Assembly: GCA_035578155.1 (NCBI GenBank)
Contig: JAPWDM010000001.1
Coordinates: 13,735,725 to 13,799,724, forward strand
From: Brachynemurus nebulosus
Lineage: Eukaryota; Arthropoda; Insecta; Neuroptera; Myrmeleontidae
Reading direction: 5' to 3'
Length of the DNA stretch: 64,000 bases
This document shows, in pieces, positions 33,932 through 46,879 of the stretch. Below the pieces are notes generated by a model. The model made no database searches. It saw only the letters and a program-made list of their open reading frames with translations, and was not told the DNA's origin. The number at the start of each line of letters is the position of its first letter. Position 1 is the first letter of the stretch. The translations under genes were made by a program, and so were the position numbers.

Positions 33932-35983
33932 GTATATTGCATATAGAATTTGATATTTTTCAACGGGAATCAAAACAAAATTAACAATTACTTAAAACTG
34001 TTTGTCTACCCTTTAAACAAATTTTGATAAAAAGTACAATAATACTAAATAATAAACATATACGAAATCGCGAACAAATTTTTGTAAATATAAAGGTGTG
34101 TAAAGTAGTTAGATATAATAAATACAATAATAATAATAAAAAGTTACAATGGATCAACATAAAAGATTTTCTTTATATCATTATGTATACGTCAGCGGCC
34201 GATCGTTGAATCAGTTAGATTGTCATGTGTCTAGTGTAATTAGGTGGGTGGAGGACGATACACGATTAACACTTTCCAAGGATGCCATGTGTCGTACAAC
34301 AACCGTTTGCAATAGAGCCTGTGCGCTTTACGAAACATCAACCCCGATTAAATTTAAATATCAACAAACATATTAAATAGGTGTGAAGCTATCTTATTCC
34401 ACCACTACTAGATCAACACCATCCACGCGCCAAACATGCTTAGGTTGATAACAACCCGTCATCTGTCGACACCAATGAGACCCTCTGGAGATATTTGATA
34501 AACTAAGCTAGTAATCATTGTTGCCCCAAGGCAATATAAAAATGACATGATACCAAGTTGCTTGTTCCCGTTACACTAGCCAAATTATGAAATGTCGCTA
34601 TTTTGTGAAATTCCTAACTGATGTTGGCCAAATAATTCTACAACAAATGTATATTCTGAAATTAAATGAAACTTTTTTTAAGTAATATTTAAATAACTAT
34701 TATTTAAATAATGAAATGTCAAATAAATTTGAAATATTTTGTAGATAATTTTTTTAGCGGCGTTTATGCATAACTTCGAGTAGAGGAAAATGCTAGATAT
34801 GAAATAAAAATATTTTATTTAATATGTTTATTTATTAATGAATATTATCACTTCTTCCAGCAAAAGTGAAGTCCATTCCTTTTTGTGTTTAATTGTTTGC
34901 GTACTGGGTATCAAAAAAATTTAATCATAATATCATATCCACAATTGTCCTAATTCGAAAATACAATTATATTTTTTCTCTAATATCCTTTTTGTATCTA
35001 ATTTTTGACTTTTGTATATTCCAATTTATTGTAATTTTTGTGTATGACAGTACAATCATAAAGACTTTTAGCGCCTAAAACAGATTACAGATACATAACT
35101 AGCTATCTCATACGGTCTAATTTTCATGAACAAAAGGTGACGTAAATCCCCACCTATGTGTTATATATGTTCATTCTGCTTCTGCGTGTGTACGTGTCAT
35201 TTGTGTATGTGTGTGTGTCATCGCTTCTGTTTTGCGTACATATCACATACGTGTCTACATACTTATCTACTGTGATTAACAATCACAATGCAGCAAGACA
35301 ACAATCATCAACAATTCAAGTTAGTGCATGTTACTCGCTCACTGCTTGTGGAACGACTGAATGAATAGTGGTATAACATCCCATCAAAAGGTGCCAATCG
35401 ATCCACAGAATTTTGTATTTAGGTAGACTGAATCTAATGATCTGTGGCGCCTACCTTGATATGTTTAGTATTTATGTTTCAAATGCCTAGCAACATTATA
35501 CTTTGAATCCACCGTATCGTCGCATGTCAAACGTTATTTGATCTGTTTGATTCTGAATTTGATCTGACTAATTCAACGATCGGCCGTCGACATATATAAT
35601 GGGTGAAAATTTGCTATAGTAATCGTACAACATTATTGCATGTATGCGAATATAATTTCCATAATTCGCTTTTTTGTTGAAATTTTCGCAATACTTACAT
35701 GTTTAAAAAATAAAAACTATAATATTTTATTTTTTTTATGCCTTTAAAGTACAATTTTTACCATTTTCTACGTATTCATTCAAATGGGATGCCTGTTGTT
35801 TTTATATTATGTTTAGACAAACATTTAAGGCGATAAAAAACGGGATGATATTTTCCCCGTAACGTATCTAACTCAGTTTTTTTTCTTATTTTCCAGAAAA
35901 AAACAATCTTTTAATAAAAATATACTTTATTGTTATTGCTGTTAGAGATAGGTAGGTGTCTGAATATGAATTAGAATTCATTG

Positions 35984-35987
<4 letters not shown>
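33932..35987. other. unannotated AT-rich stretch
   Basis: No family features. Four short open frames in this interval (for example 34149-34376 and 35158-35364) have no supporting motif or context. Confidence 0.4.

Positions 35988-36053
<66 letters not shown>
35988..36053. repeat. (TA)n array, ~66 bp
   Basis: Uninterrupted TA repeat. Confidence 0.95.
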
Positions 36054-36057
<4 letters not shown>

Positions 36058-36357
36058 ACGTAATACTTGAGATAATATTATATATTTTTTTGACATTTTT
36101 CCCTGAATTTTAAAAGTTCAAAATAATTGCATAAAAATATAATTTACTTTTTAGTATGGTTCTAGTATACTTACATCTTTCAATAAAATACAGAATGTAG
36201 TTAAAGCACACCAAATTTACCTTATGTAGTTAAAGCACACCAAATTTTATCAAAGTTTTAAGAGGCGTTTTTTGAGTAACAAACAAGTTATTGAGTATAT
36301 GATATGTGTTAACTGTAGAGAAGAGTTAACTGTCGAGAAGTTCCTATAATTATAAAA

Positions 36358-37322
36358 TACTAGCTGACCCAGCCACGCCTTGCTGTGGCTGAGTAGTTAT
36401 AATTGATTGAATTAATTTTTTCTTTAATTTTGATACAATAAAATCAGTATTTACTAATAAAGTTGAAAATAGTTTAGCCAATTTTAAATCAATTGGGATT
36501 GAGAATAGGCGCGAGAATAAAGTGCTTCGCTTCGCTCGCTGAACAGTTCAAAATTCTATAAAATGTTAATTCCATGTAATGCTTCGCTCCGCTCGCCATA
36601 CGATTTACTAACAAAGCTGAAAATAGTTTAGCCAATTTTAAATCATTAAGAATAAAGTGCTTCGCTTCGCTCGCTAAACAGTTCAAAATACTATAATTCT
36701 ATAAAAGGTTAATTCCATGTAATGCTTCGCTCCGCTCGCCATACGACTCGAAAGTAACCATTAATATTATCTACTTTTCACACCCTGAGATTTTTCCATA
36801 GATTCCCATATTGATGGTTTTAGATACACTGTACAATTATAACACAATACACACTATACCTAATAATAATAGTATATTGTACAATAAGTGGGAAAAATGG
36901 CTATTTCTCACGTATTTTACACTATATTTTTTCTACGAAAATATTTTTTTCGTAAAATTTACATTAATATTTATTTAAATAAATAGTAAAATTTTTTTAT
37001 TAATTTATGTCAGTTGTAAAAGATGTTCACATTTTTGCTAATGCATACTTTGAAACTATGGAAACAAAAATCAATAACAAACATACGTATGTATATTTTC
37101 TGATTTATATAGATTTTAAGTACAAAATAGTATATTGTTGTTAAAACATTTAATTTGCAAAAAAGAAATTTCAAGGTCAATAATTGAGATAAAAACTATC
37201 CTATGTTTTAAGTTGGACCAAATTATAGATAATTACCAAATTTGATCAAAATTGGTTCAGTAGTTTCGCAGTTTATCGTAGCCTAACATTGTGACATGAG
37301 ATTTTTATATATATAGATAGAT
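36358..37322 (+). mobile_element. non-LTR/SINE-type element with internal duplication
   Basis: Begins ACTAGCTGACCCAGCCACG and ends AATTGGTTCAGTAGTTTCGC...TTATATATATAGATAG, a common insect SINE/RTE-tail layout. Positions 36455-36600 and 36602-36750 are two diverged copies of one ~150-bp unit carrying CTTCGCTTCGCTCGCT and CTTCGCTCCGCTCGCC. The duplication creates the repeated SEAKHFIL run in a 65-codon minus-strand frame, which is not a gene. Confidence 0.6.
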
Positions 37323-37501
37323 TGTCCTTGTGGTTAGTATCTACCATATACTTGATAAATTAACTATTATTCAAAAACGGCATCCTCAGTTATAATGGGC
37401 TTTGGTGTAGCATAAGCACATAGGTTAAACAATATACTGTATTGTTTTGAATGGTGCAAGTATACTACAACTGTACCAAAAAATTAAAAATCTATTTTTA
37501 A

Positions 37502-38354
37502 GGGGGGAGTTCAAATAAAAAAGCAACTTTTTTATTTATGATTATTTTGCTTGTTGAAATTTTTTTTCAAATTAGGGGGAGGGGGTTCAAATAGAAAATT
37601 TTATTTTTGAAACATTCATTACTCTTCCCTGTGGGGGAAGGGGACCCTTTTTCACAAGTTTTTAAGCGTTTACAAGGAACGCCACATCTCAAAAAGTAAT
37701 GAATATTTTTTCATTATTTTATTCCCAAAGGACCTGTCCATAAAGCTGAGTATGGGTTTCAGGTAATTTTAAAAATTAACTATAAAATTGTAATCCCAAA
37801 CTGCTAAAAATTATAAAACCCAATTTTTTATTAAGAAAAAAATGTTTAAAAATAGTTAGAATTGTTCAAATGAAAAAAGCATACTCCACTTTACGCGCAA
37901 TATGTTTATGAACAAAATTAAAAAAAATTAAGTCTCTATCTTTTCTAGAACTTGAAATATGACTTTCCTTGTCGGAAAAAGTACAACTTTCGGGAAACGG
38001 TAAAAAACAAAAATAATAACAAAAGAAGCGGGGTTACTCACTGTTTATTAAAACGTCTACAAAGGCATACAAATAAAAGAACATTATCTCAGTGCATACT
38101 GTAACTCATGTACACACCAAAACTAAATATTACTGATCAAATCGGGAGGGGGGGGGCGAGCGTTGTCTGTAAGGGAGCAGCAACTTGGCCGTGCAGCGGC
38201 TCACAAATAAATATTTTTCTACTTGAAAAAAAAAATTTTTGGACCATGTTTTATATATCACCGTGTTTGTAAAGAACCACAGAACAAAATAAAAACAAAA
38301 AATGAAATTCGAAAAAAATTTGTTTGTTAGCCGTTTCTGGCGTGAACTCCTCCC
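37502..38354. mobile_element. TTAA-target element, 853 bp
   Basis: GGGGGGAGTTCA and the inverse GGGAGGAGTTCA terminate the block, flanked by TTAA at 37498-37501 and 38355-38358. This target is used by piggyBac-like elements, but the terminal bases are not typical. No transposase. Confidence 0.62.
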
Positions 38355-38580
38355 TTAAGCAATCTTCTCTGCGGTTAATACATACCATATACTCAATAAA
38401 TTACACTGGTGAACAGTGATTTTGTTAAACGAATTCGAATCGCTTTTTTAAACACTACTACCTACCCACAAATAAACCTTATACTTAGTTTTGTTCAATC
38501 ACCCTCAGTTTCTGTTAAACAAAGCTGATTACACGAATTTTGCTTACTGACCTAAGCCTAAGCGAGACGCTCTTATACTA

Positions 38581-39351
38581 GGTAAACGAAATGTTCTTCA
38601 CCCTCTTTTAATAAATCCTGAAGATGTATTGCTACCTCCATTCAAGGGCGGATCCAACCAGTTGAAAAGGGGAAGGGGCTGTCGCTAATCCCAGAAGGAA
38701 TTTTGAGGAATTGTGTGTTCTGAATGTATGTTTAACCAAAAAGTTACCTATCGTCGGTCAAGGGGCGGGGGCCGCAGCCCCCACAGGTACTCCCCTGGAT
38801 CCGTCTATGCCTCCATTTCACATCAAACTCGGACTTATGAAAAACTTTGGTAAAGCTATGGACACTAATGGAAATGATTTTTGTTACTTGAAACAGAAAT
38901 TTCCAAAAATCAGCGATGCTAAAATAAAAAAGGGTATATTTGCAGAGCCACAAATTAGATACCTACATAAATTAGATACCTAGATAAACAGTTTGACTAA
39001 AAACTTAATCCGATCGAAAAATCTGCATAGACATGTTTTCGAAATATTGTTTATAATTTTCTTGGAAACCACAGGGCCAGAAACTATAAAGAGTTGGTTA
39101 GCAACTTCTTAGCAACTTACAAGGATATGGGATGCAATATGTCGTTTAAAATACACTTTTTACACTCACATTTGGATTTTTCTTCTTAGAATTTGGAGGC
39201 CATTAGCGACGAACACGGTGAGCGGTTCCATCAGCAAATATCTAACATGGGAAAATGGTACCAAGGCAAGTGGAGTGCGAATATGTTAGCTGACTACTAT
39301 TGGACAGTCAAAGGAGATGTACCTAACGCCAAATATTCCCGAAAATCCTGA
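38581..39351 (+). pseudogene. uncharacterised multi-copy invertebrate protein family, broken
   Basis: From 38581 the frame reads GKRNVLHPLLINPEDVLLPP. It is cut by a 167-bp hAT MITE and resumes at 38810 with PPFHIKLGLMKNFGKAMDTN and then FCYLKQKFPKISDAKIKKGI. Later frames give YKDMGCNMSFKIHFLHSHLD, then ISDEHGERFHQQISNM, WYQGKWSANMLADYYW and a terminal PNAKYSRKS before TGA at 39349-39351. I recognise this as a widespread, often repeated, uncharacterised family in insects, cnidarians and other invertebrates whose members share LLPPLHIKLGLMKNF and SDEHGERFHQD motifs. Its function is unknown to me. A TAG after LDFSS and frameshifts make this copy dead. It lies within inverted ends, so it may be element-borne. 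Confidence 0.75.
38643..38809. mobile_element. hAT MITE, 167 bp, perfect TSD
   Basis: Starts CAAGGGCGGATCCAACC and ends CTGGATCCGTCTATG, hAT-type ends with a GGGGCCGCAGCCCC hairpin near the right. The flanking duplication is CCTCCATT at 38635-38642 and 38810-38817. It splits the Pro-Pro-Phe codons of the surrounding pseudogene. An open frame at 38711-38983 begins inside this MITE and runs into the pseudogene. Confidence 0.9.
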
Positions 39352-39557
39352 ATAAAATTAAATTATAAGTTATTTTCTTTCATTAGATATAATTTTTAAC
39401 CATATTAATTTAAAAAATTTTAGCTGCTGTTGCAAAAAAACTGAGGGTGACTGAAATTTTTTAAAAACGCAATTTAGTTACAAATTAGTTGTAAATACAA
39501 AATAACCCATTCAATTTCATTTAACTTTCATTAAGGTCATTTTTGTTCATCAGTGTT

Positions 39558-40084
39558 ATTTATTAAGTATATAAAGCGCCTCTTCGATTTTGATGAAATT
39601 TGGCGTGCTGTAACTATATGAAGTAAACAATATTCTGTAATTTTTTGAAAGATGTAAGTACTATAACCATATTAAAAAATAAGATATATACTTTTATGCA
39701 GTTATTTTGAACTTTTGAAAATTAAAAAAAAAATGTCAAAAAAATATATAATATTGTCCCAAGTATTACCTTGGCGTTGGTTACAGCACTCACACATGTT
39801 TTGGTTAATATGTCAAGGACAAGTCAAGGTTAAGGGTCAATGACCTTATATTTCGTAATCACTTAGGATGCCAATGTCACTACATATTTTATTACAGACA
39901 TCGGCTATAGGGGCCATTTCCCTATGCTTATCTTGTTATATCCTTTGCATAAAATGAATTTTTGGTTCTGTTCAACTTCTGCTTGTTGATAGCTAGTTCG
40001 TAGAATATTTCAATATTTTAAATGGAAATTTGATAAAGTAATCATTACGCTATACTTAAGTTAACAAATTGCTGATTTAATAAA
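39558..40084. repeat. repeat copy inverted relative to 36.16-36.30 kb
   Basis: AAGCGCCTCTTCGATTTTGA, CGTGCTGTAACTA and GATGTAAGTACTATAACC (39568-39665) match, inverted, the block at 36165-36290 (TACTTACATCTTTCAATAAA, AAAGCACACCAAATTTTATC). The pair encloses the elements between them and may be the ends of an older larger element. Nothing was recognised in the rest. Confidence 0.45.
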
Positions 40085-40092
40085 AGTATAAT

Positions 40093-41706
40093 CAGTAGCG
40101 ACGCTAAGGCCTTCGGGGCCCTCCCGCAAGATTTTCGTAGGAGCCCTTTTTTAGGGGTGAAAAAATGTTTGTATTCAGCAGAATGAGTCGGCAGGAAGGG
40201 GGAGCGGTAACAGAAGGGGCAAAAGGCAATAGACCGTTAGGTGAGCCGTGGGGGTAGCTAACGGTATACATCAAATATACATATACTATGATTCACGTAA
40301 ATAAAATCTATCTTGACCAATCTATTTATCCGACAAACTGATTAAAGTTGGGGTAATAAAACCTTTCAAAAAATATGTACGTTTAGTTTAACGTAATAAA
40401 ACTTTAAAGTATTGAGACAAATAATTATATACAGCTGAACTCTTTTTTATGCGGTCCTTTTTTGTGCGATTTTTTTTTGTGCGATTTTTTTTATGCGGTT
40501 TTAAAAAAATGGACATTAAAATGCATAATGTGAATCAAAATCAAGAGACAGTAAGAAACTTAAACAATTACTATAATAACTTTCTTTGATAAAAATAACC
40601 TTTAACGGTTTTTAAGCATTTAATCAATACACTGCATAAGAACATAAGTTATTGCATCATTTAATTTCGTTAAAGATGTATTTTCTAAAATTTGGTAATA
40701 TTATAAAATTGAAATGAAATATTTCTACGTGTAATCTTGTTTATAGAAGCAACTTCTAAGGAAGTTTCTAAGTTTTGAGCGTTCTGAGTGATGTTCTTTT
40801 TCGATGAAACTTTTTTTATGCGGTCCCGACCAATCGCACAAAAAAGTTTTTTGTACAATCTGGATCGAACTATACTTTTTATAGCTATTTATGATATCTT
40901 TGAATATATTTTTTTTTGTGCGATTTTTTCTATGCGGTCTGTATCCATCGCACAAAAAAGAGTTCAGCTGTACTGTTTGATTTTTTTGGTAAGAAAGAAA
41001 ATTTTCAAAATTTTACATCTGGTGCATTGTTTAATTTTTAAAATTCTAAATCTACCGTTTTTTTTTGTTTTTTTTTTCTTTTTAGTAGTTATTTATTGTT
41101 AATATTATTTTTATTGTTTTATGATCTACTGGCTGCAAATATCATATTTTACCAAAAACGTGTCAAACTTTTTTAGTATCTATTTAGATATGAACAATAA
41201 AATGAGAAAGAACTGGAATTTTTATTCAAGGGTATAATAGTCCTTTGAAATTAACCCATATGTTTGTCATGCTCATGTGTTTTCTGTTTTCTTCTTCAAG
41301 ACTGTAAAACTTGTAAGTGAAATGAATATTTCAACTGATACACTCTGTTGGAGCATTAATTTTCATATGCAACTGTTAACTGAAACCGTATAAACACTGT
41401 TGGACGTCTCTAAATGACATTTTTTTTATGTACGCCGCAATTACGTTTGTTCGGAGAACTGGAATCTATTAGTAAGAGTTATTGGTTGTCTACCTATTGT
41501 CCATGAAAAATAAAAAAAATAATATGGAATAATATGGATCGGTTAAAAAAGATTGAATTGGTACAGTTTGAATATAATAAAATTAAAATCTATAAAATCA
41601 GTACAATTAATATAAGAAAGTTATTTTTTCCTGCTGTCTTGGGGCCCCAATATGCCCGGGGCCCAACCGCAACGCGGGCCCTGCGGGCCCGCTATCGCCG
41701 CGACTG
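40093..41706. mobile_element. hAT element, 1.6 kb, with worn TSD
   Basis: Left end CAGTAGCGACGCTAAGGCC and the inverse right end CAGTCGCGGCGATAGCGGG are followed by GGGCCC-rich subterminal sequence on both sides. The flanks AGTATAAT (40085-40092) and AGTACAAT (41707-41714) agree at seven of eight bases. No transposase was found. It contains a complete pogo-type MITE. Confidence 0.82.
40432..40970. mobile_element. pogo/Tigger-type MITE, 539 bp
   Basis: Perfect CAGCTGAACTC termini are flanked by TA at 40430-40431 and 40971-40972. Internal repeats of TATGCGGTC and TTTTTGTGCGATTTTTT occur near both ends, as in pogo/Tigger binding arrays. Short open frames on both strands are built from these repeats. 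It is nested within the 40093-41706 hAT element, so it is younger. Confidence 0.85.
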
Positions 41707-41714
41707 AGTACAAT

Positions 41715-42119
41715 CCCTCCCTAATTAAATATTACACCCTAGTTAAAATTAAATAACAAATAACATCTGGTAGGTTTTGTTTCCAATATTTTTGTTTCAA
41801 ACTTGAGTATAGATATATACATAGTTGCAAAGTCATACAAAAATAGTGAAAACATATCTTAAAATCCGTTTCAAACGGAAAATCACACGTTAAAGATATA
41901 TTAATGGTTTATATTGCTGCATTATCTCACAAGAGTCCTTTATTTATAATACGTGTTATTCAGTCACACTGTTATGTTAACCTGTTCACCTCTCATGTGT
42001 GCTCCAGGATGTCGTATTAAACCATCGTTATCATTAATATTTACAGTCAGTGAACGAAGAAACTATTAAATAAGAGTAGTCAACTAGAAATTATATACAT
42101 ACTTGCATTGAAATGAGCG
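41715..42119. other. unannotated AT-rich stretch
   Basis: Nothing recognised. Confidence 0.4.
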
Positions 42120-42272
42120 AGTTTGGTCGTATATTGTCTTTTCCAGCTTTTAGCGAATTTCGAAAACTCGAAATTCAGCTATTACAATAGGTGTCATGAC
42201 GCAATCTGAGTCCGGGACTATGGCAGAAATCTGTTTTGAGGTCCCTAGAATACGAAAATGATATTCACTAAA

Positions 42273-42275
<3 letters not shown>
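42120..42275 (+). repeat. flank block shared with 53.5, 55.7 and 61.8 kb
   Basis: TTTTAGCGAATTTCGAAAAC and AAATTCAGCTATTAC match the inverse of 61805-61850. GGGACTATGGCAGAA and ATACGAAAATGATATTC match 55710-55765 in diverged form. In each case a (TA)n array follows directly. Confidence 0.6.

Positions 42276-42312
<37 letters not shown>
42276..42312. repeat. (TA)n array, 37 bp
   Basis: Lies between the flank block and the satellite element, at the place where the inverted copy has its 61481-61808 array. Confidence 0.95.
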
Positions 42313-42316
<4 letters not shown>

Positions 42317-42964
42317 GTGTTCCCACGATAACTCTCGAACGAAACGTCTAACGCTTATGAAATTTTGTGTGCGGACTGGATTCTGAATTGGCTTGGCTAA
42401 GTTCGTTAGCCAGACACGTCGGATGCCCAGAAGTAGTTTTTCTGGCCATTTTTTATCATTCGATCTTATCATAAGACAGTTCGATTTTTACATCGTTGAA
42501 AAGGAAAAAAAAAATTATGAAGAAAATGTTCTTATAATTTTCTTTCTATGTTAAGTAGTTTTCGAGAAAATGTAAATTTTCACTTTTATTCTTTCTTTGT
42601 TAGTCTAATAAGTAATTTATATTTATATCTCAGTTCTTTATGAAATATAAAAATATTTCACTTTTTTATTAAAGAATTTTGTGAGAACAAGTGAAAACTG
42701 TTCACATATATGTGATATAACACACATACATGTATAGGGTTTTGTTTCTCATTTATTGCATTATAATTAGCATGGTTCTATCTCATGTTAAAAAATGTAA
42801 ATTAAACAGATTTTCTAAGCTAATGTAATGAAGAATTTTTTTTTTTTTATTGAATTTTTAAGTAAACAAGAAATTGAAGATTATGTTATGATATAATATT
42901 ATTAAATATATGAAAAAAAAAACAAAATATGTACAATGTACATATGTATGTACGGAAAAATATT

Positions 42965-44470
42965 TTGAATCGATTTTGAAAATTTTTTCACTAATAATTA
43001 ATAATGTTAAAAAATTAAACCATTTCAAAAGGATTTAAGGTATTTTATGTGAGGTCAAGGTTTTCGGGACCTAAAAAGGCCAGAAATTAATTAACCAATC
43101 GATTTTAAAAATTTTTTCACAGTTAGTAAGTTAAAGTATTTGAATTAATTAATTAAATGATGTCTGCAAGAAGCTTACGAACTGCCATAAGTTATATGAG
43201 ATCCTTAGAAATCTTTTCTTACTGTTAGAGTACTAGACTTGAATGAGTTTCGCCAGGATTTACTGATCCCATAATTGTAAAAAATAAACTAAACGACCAA
43301 AATTAAAAATTTCTTCACTTTTACAGAGCTAAACTATTTTAGATAGATTTAGAATACATTATGTAAGGTCCGCCAGGGTCCATAGGACCCAAAAGTATCA
43401 AAAATAAACTAACTGACCGATTTTGAAAATTTTTTCACTGTAACAGAGCTAAACTATTTTAGATAAATATCGATTACGTTATGTAAGGTCCGCCTGGGTC
43501 CATAGGACCCAAAAGTGTCAAAAATAAACTGCCTGATCGATTTTGAAAATTTTTTCACTGTTACAGAGCTAAACTGTTTTAGATAAATATAGATTCCGTT
43601 ATGTAAGGTCTGCCAGGGTCCATAGGATCCAGAAGTGTCAAAAATAAACTAACTGACCGATTTTGAAAATTTTTTCGCTGTTACAGAGCTAAACTATTTT
43701 AGATAAATATAAATTACGTTATGTAAGGTCCACCAAGGTCCATAGAACCCAAAAGTGTCAAAAATAAACTAACTGACCGATTTTGAAAATTTTTTCAGTG
43801 TTACAGAGCTAAACTATTTTAGATAAAAATATAGATTACGTTATGTAAGGTCTGCCAGGGTTCATGGGATCCAAAAGTGTCAAAAATAAACTAACCGACC
43901 GATTTTGAAAATTTTTTCACTGTTACAGAGCTAAACTATTTTAGATAAATATAGATTACGTTATGTAAGGTCTGCCAGGGTCCATGGGATCCAAAAGTGT
44001 CAAAAATTAACTAACCGACCGATTTTGAAAATTTTTTCACTGTTACAGAGCTAAACTATTTTAGATAAATATAGATTACGTTATGTAAGGTCTGCCAGGG
44101 TCCATGGGATCCAAAAGTGTCAAAAATTAACTAACCGACCGATTTTGAAAATTTTTTCACTGTTGCGGGACTAAGCTATTTTAGATAGACATACATTACG
44201 TTATTTAGGGTCCGCCAGGGTCCATCGGATCCAAAAGTGTCAAAAATAAACTAACCGACCGATTTTGAAAATTTTTTCACTGTTGGGGAGCTAAGCCATT
44301 TTAGATACATATAGATTACGTTATGTAAGGTCTGAAGTGTCAGTAGGACCTAAAAGTGTCAAAAATAAAATAACTGACCGATTTTGAAACTTTTTTACTA
44401 TTACCGAGGTAAACTATTTTAGATAGGTACAGGTTGTGTTATCTGAGATCCACAATTGTCCTGCGGATGC
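42965..44470 (+). repeat. tandem satellite, 12-13 units of ~120 bp
   Basis: GATTTTGAAAATTTTTTCAC recurs at about 42972, 43102, 43421, 43541, 43661, 43781, 43903, 44023, 44143 and 44263, with degenerate units near 43300 and 44380. Other landmarks per unit are GAGCTAAACTATTTTAGATA, TTATGTAAGGTC and AAAAGTGTCAAAAATAAACT. Units at 43.9-44.15 kb are nearly identical and the outer ones are diverged. Two further units follow the TA array at 44690-44900. Confidence 0.9.
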
Positions 44471-44501
44471 AAATGCGGCGTAGAATGCTACACAACGGGT
44501 T

Positions 44502-44612
<111 letters not shown>

Positions 44613-45181
44613 TATTACATAAAGTCCGCCTAGAATATACGGTCGAGCTGATTTTTTAATGAGGTCCACCGGGATCTTGCAGATCCGAAAACGCCAGTAA
44701 TAAGCTATCGAACCGATGCTTAAAAATTTCTCACTGCTAGAGAACTAAATTATTTTAGATGGATACAACTATGCTGCACAAAATTCGTTCGGGTTCTTGG
44801 GTCCCCAAAAATACCAAAACTAATTACCCAACCGATTTTGAAAATTCTTTTACTCTTAGAAAGCTAAACTATTTTAAATAGGTACAGGTCTTAGATGAGA
44901 TCCGCCAGTGCCCAAGATTTGGAAATTCGCTATGTTATGCAGATGCTGCGACAGGGGTATTAAATATATGCAGTGAACTTTATATATTTTATTTCATACA
45001 AATATTACACTTGGGTACCTACTTGTTACGATTGTGTACAAAGTGGGAGAAAATACATGTGAGAAATGGAATAAAAATTTAGACCTTTTAAAATAAATAT
45101 TCTACAATACAGGCTGTCTACCACCAAAATGAATTTGAGAGCATACAGTGTTATCGAATTAAATTTCAATTTTTTTGTTAA

Positions 45182-45879
45182 GGTACCATCACAGTGTGAT
45201 CGGCCGAAAAATAGTCAATTTTCACAATTTTTTTCCAGATGGATAGGATGGGGGAATGGGGATGAATTTTTTTTACGAGTAATACCACTATTTAACAATA
45301 CAAAAATATTTTTTTTATTTTTATTTATTTTTTATAATTATTATAATTTTTTGAAAAAAGTGTCCTTCAAAAAGGCCAAAATTTGGTGCCCAAGATTGCA
45401 GCCGTAGTTTTTATCTGAAAAAGAAGAAATCAAATAGATTATCAATCTGTAGGTAAGCCGCTAAGTTCACTGGGAGCTTTTTTTTGAAATTTTCCTATTC
45501 TTTTCACACAGAAAACTGTAAAAAATTTTGTACTTTTTATTCAAACCGCCGCCATTTTTTCAAATTTAAAAGAAAAAGCTCCCATAGGAACATAGCGGCT
45601 TATCTATAAATTAATAATCTATTTGATTTTTTTTTTCAGATAAAAACTGCAGCCGCAACCGTGGGCACAAAATTTCTCCCTTTTTTAATTACACTTTTTT
45701 CAAAAATTGTAATAATTATAAAAAATAAGTAAAAATAAATAAAAAAAAATATTTTTGTATTGTTAAATAGTGATAGGTATTAATTTTTTAAAAAAATCGT
45801 CAACATTCGCCCATTCTATCTACCCGAAAAAAATTGTGAATATTGACTATTTCTCGGCCGATCACACCGTGATGGTACC
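45182..45879. mobile_element. TTAA-target foldback element, copy B
   Basis: Starts GGTACCATCACAGTGTGAT after TTAA (45178-45181) and ends with the inverse before TTAA (45880-45883). The arms, about 330 bp each, match over most of their length, leaving a very short loop. Compared with copy A at 11298, this copy is intact. No transposase; open frames on both strands are arm sequence. Confidence 0.85.
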
Positions 45880-46068
45880 TTAAGAAATAAATACATTCTT
45901 TTTCTTTTTTCATTCCAGTTCATTTCTGAAACGTATTTTACCCCACCCTGTATTTTATCTTTGTGCATATACACATAGAAGTTGCATATAATTATATAGG
46001 TTTCTGGAATAATTAAAGACAAAATTGACAAGTTAAAAAAGTAAATAATTCGAAAATTAAAGAACAAG

Positions 46069-46210
46069 ACTGCCGTGAACCACGCTAAATCTTTACTACA
46101 GTTAATGGACAGTTTTATTTACGGAACATGTTTTTTCGTGGGTCTCTACTGCAACAAAATTTAGCGATAACTTGTTTTCGTACTTTTAATTCACTTTCTT
46201 TCACGGCAGT
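46069..46210. repeat. small inverted-repeat block
   Basis: ACTGCCGTGAA at 46069-46079 has its exact inverse at 46200-46210. Possibly a 142-bp MITE. The target duplication is unclear. Confidence 0.45.
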
Positions 46211-46787
46211 GCAGTCGTAGGATAGACCGGGGCATGTTCACACAGTTTTTGGTTTTTGATTATTCTAATTTTTTGTATTACAGCTATTTACAAATTTTTT
46301 GTACTGAATTATAACTTGACTGTTAAGCTTCATTTTGTCATCTATGAAAAGCTTCCAAGTTCCAACTATTATACCTTTATAGATATTCAACTTATTTTTG
46401 AGTGATGTCACCTGAGGTAAGCTTACATATTCCTAAAATGAAAACATTTAAGGGTAATAATTGTAAGAAAAATCACAAATAAATATGTCAATCAGTTTCA
46501 TTTACAAAAAAAAAAAAAAATTATATAAAACTTCAAATTCAAATACTAAAAATCATAAAATAACGATCAATTGACAATTAATATACAAATTAGTAAGAAA
46601 TAATTAGTAGGATCTACAAATCGGCTAGAATGTCACATTCAAAATTGCTTCCACGGTTCGGACATACAGGAAAAATTGAATCAGTTTCAATAAGCCTACA
46701 GTCATTAGGTGTTCATCTCTTACTTTTACACTATGTGCATTGTATCCAATATGCACCAGGTTCCGAATCTTTGAATCGTCTCAAACA

Positions 46788-46788
<1 letters not shown>

Positions 46789-46878
<90 letters not shown>
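46789..46878. repeat. (TA)n array, left of Tc1
   Basis: Ninety bases of TA repeat directly abut the Tc1 terminus. Confidence 0.97.

Positions 46879-46879
<1 letters not shown>

Larger units (their letters stand above)
38403..39557 (+). mobile_element. inverted-end element carrying a broken gene-family copy
   Basis: ACACTGGTGAACA at the left and the inverse ACACTGATGAACA at the right bound the block. A second inverted pair, TCACCCTCAGTTT (38499-38511) and its inverse (39438-39450), lies about 100 bp inside each end. This symmetry supports an element rather than chance. It holds the pseudogene at 38581-39351 and a later hAT MITE. Confidence 0.6.

Noticed and set aside
42965..44470. Regular ~120-bp repeats as a CRISPR array
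   Set aside because: Repeats are long, contiguous and diverged, with no unique spacers, in a eukaryotic context.
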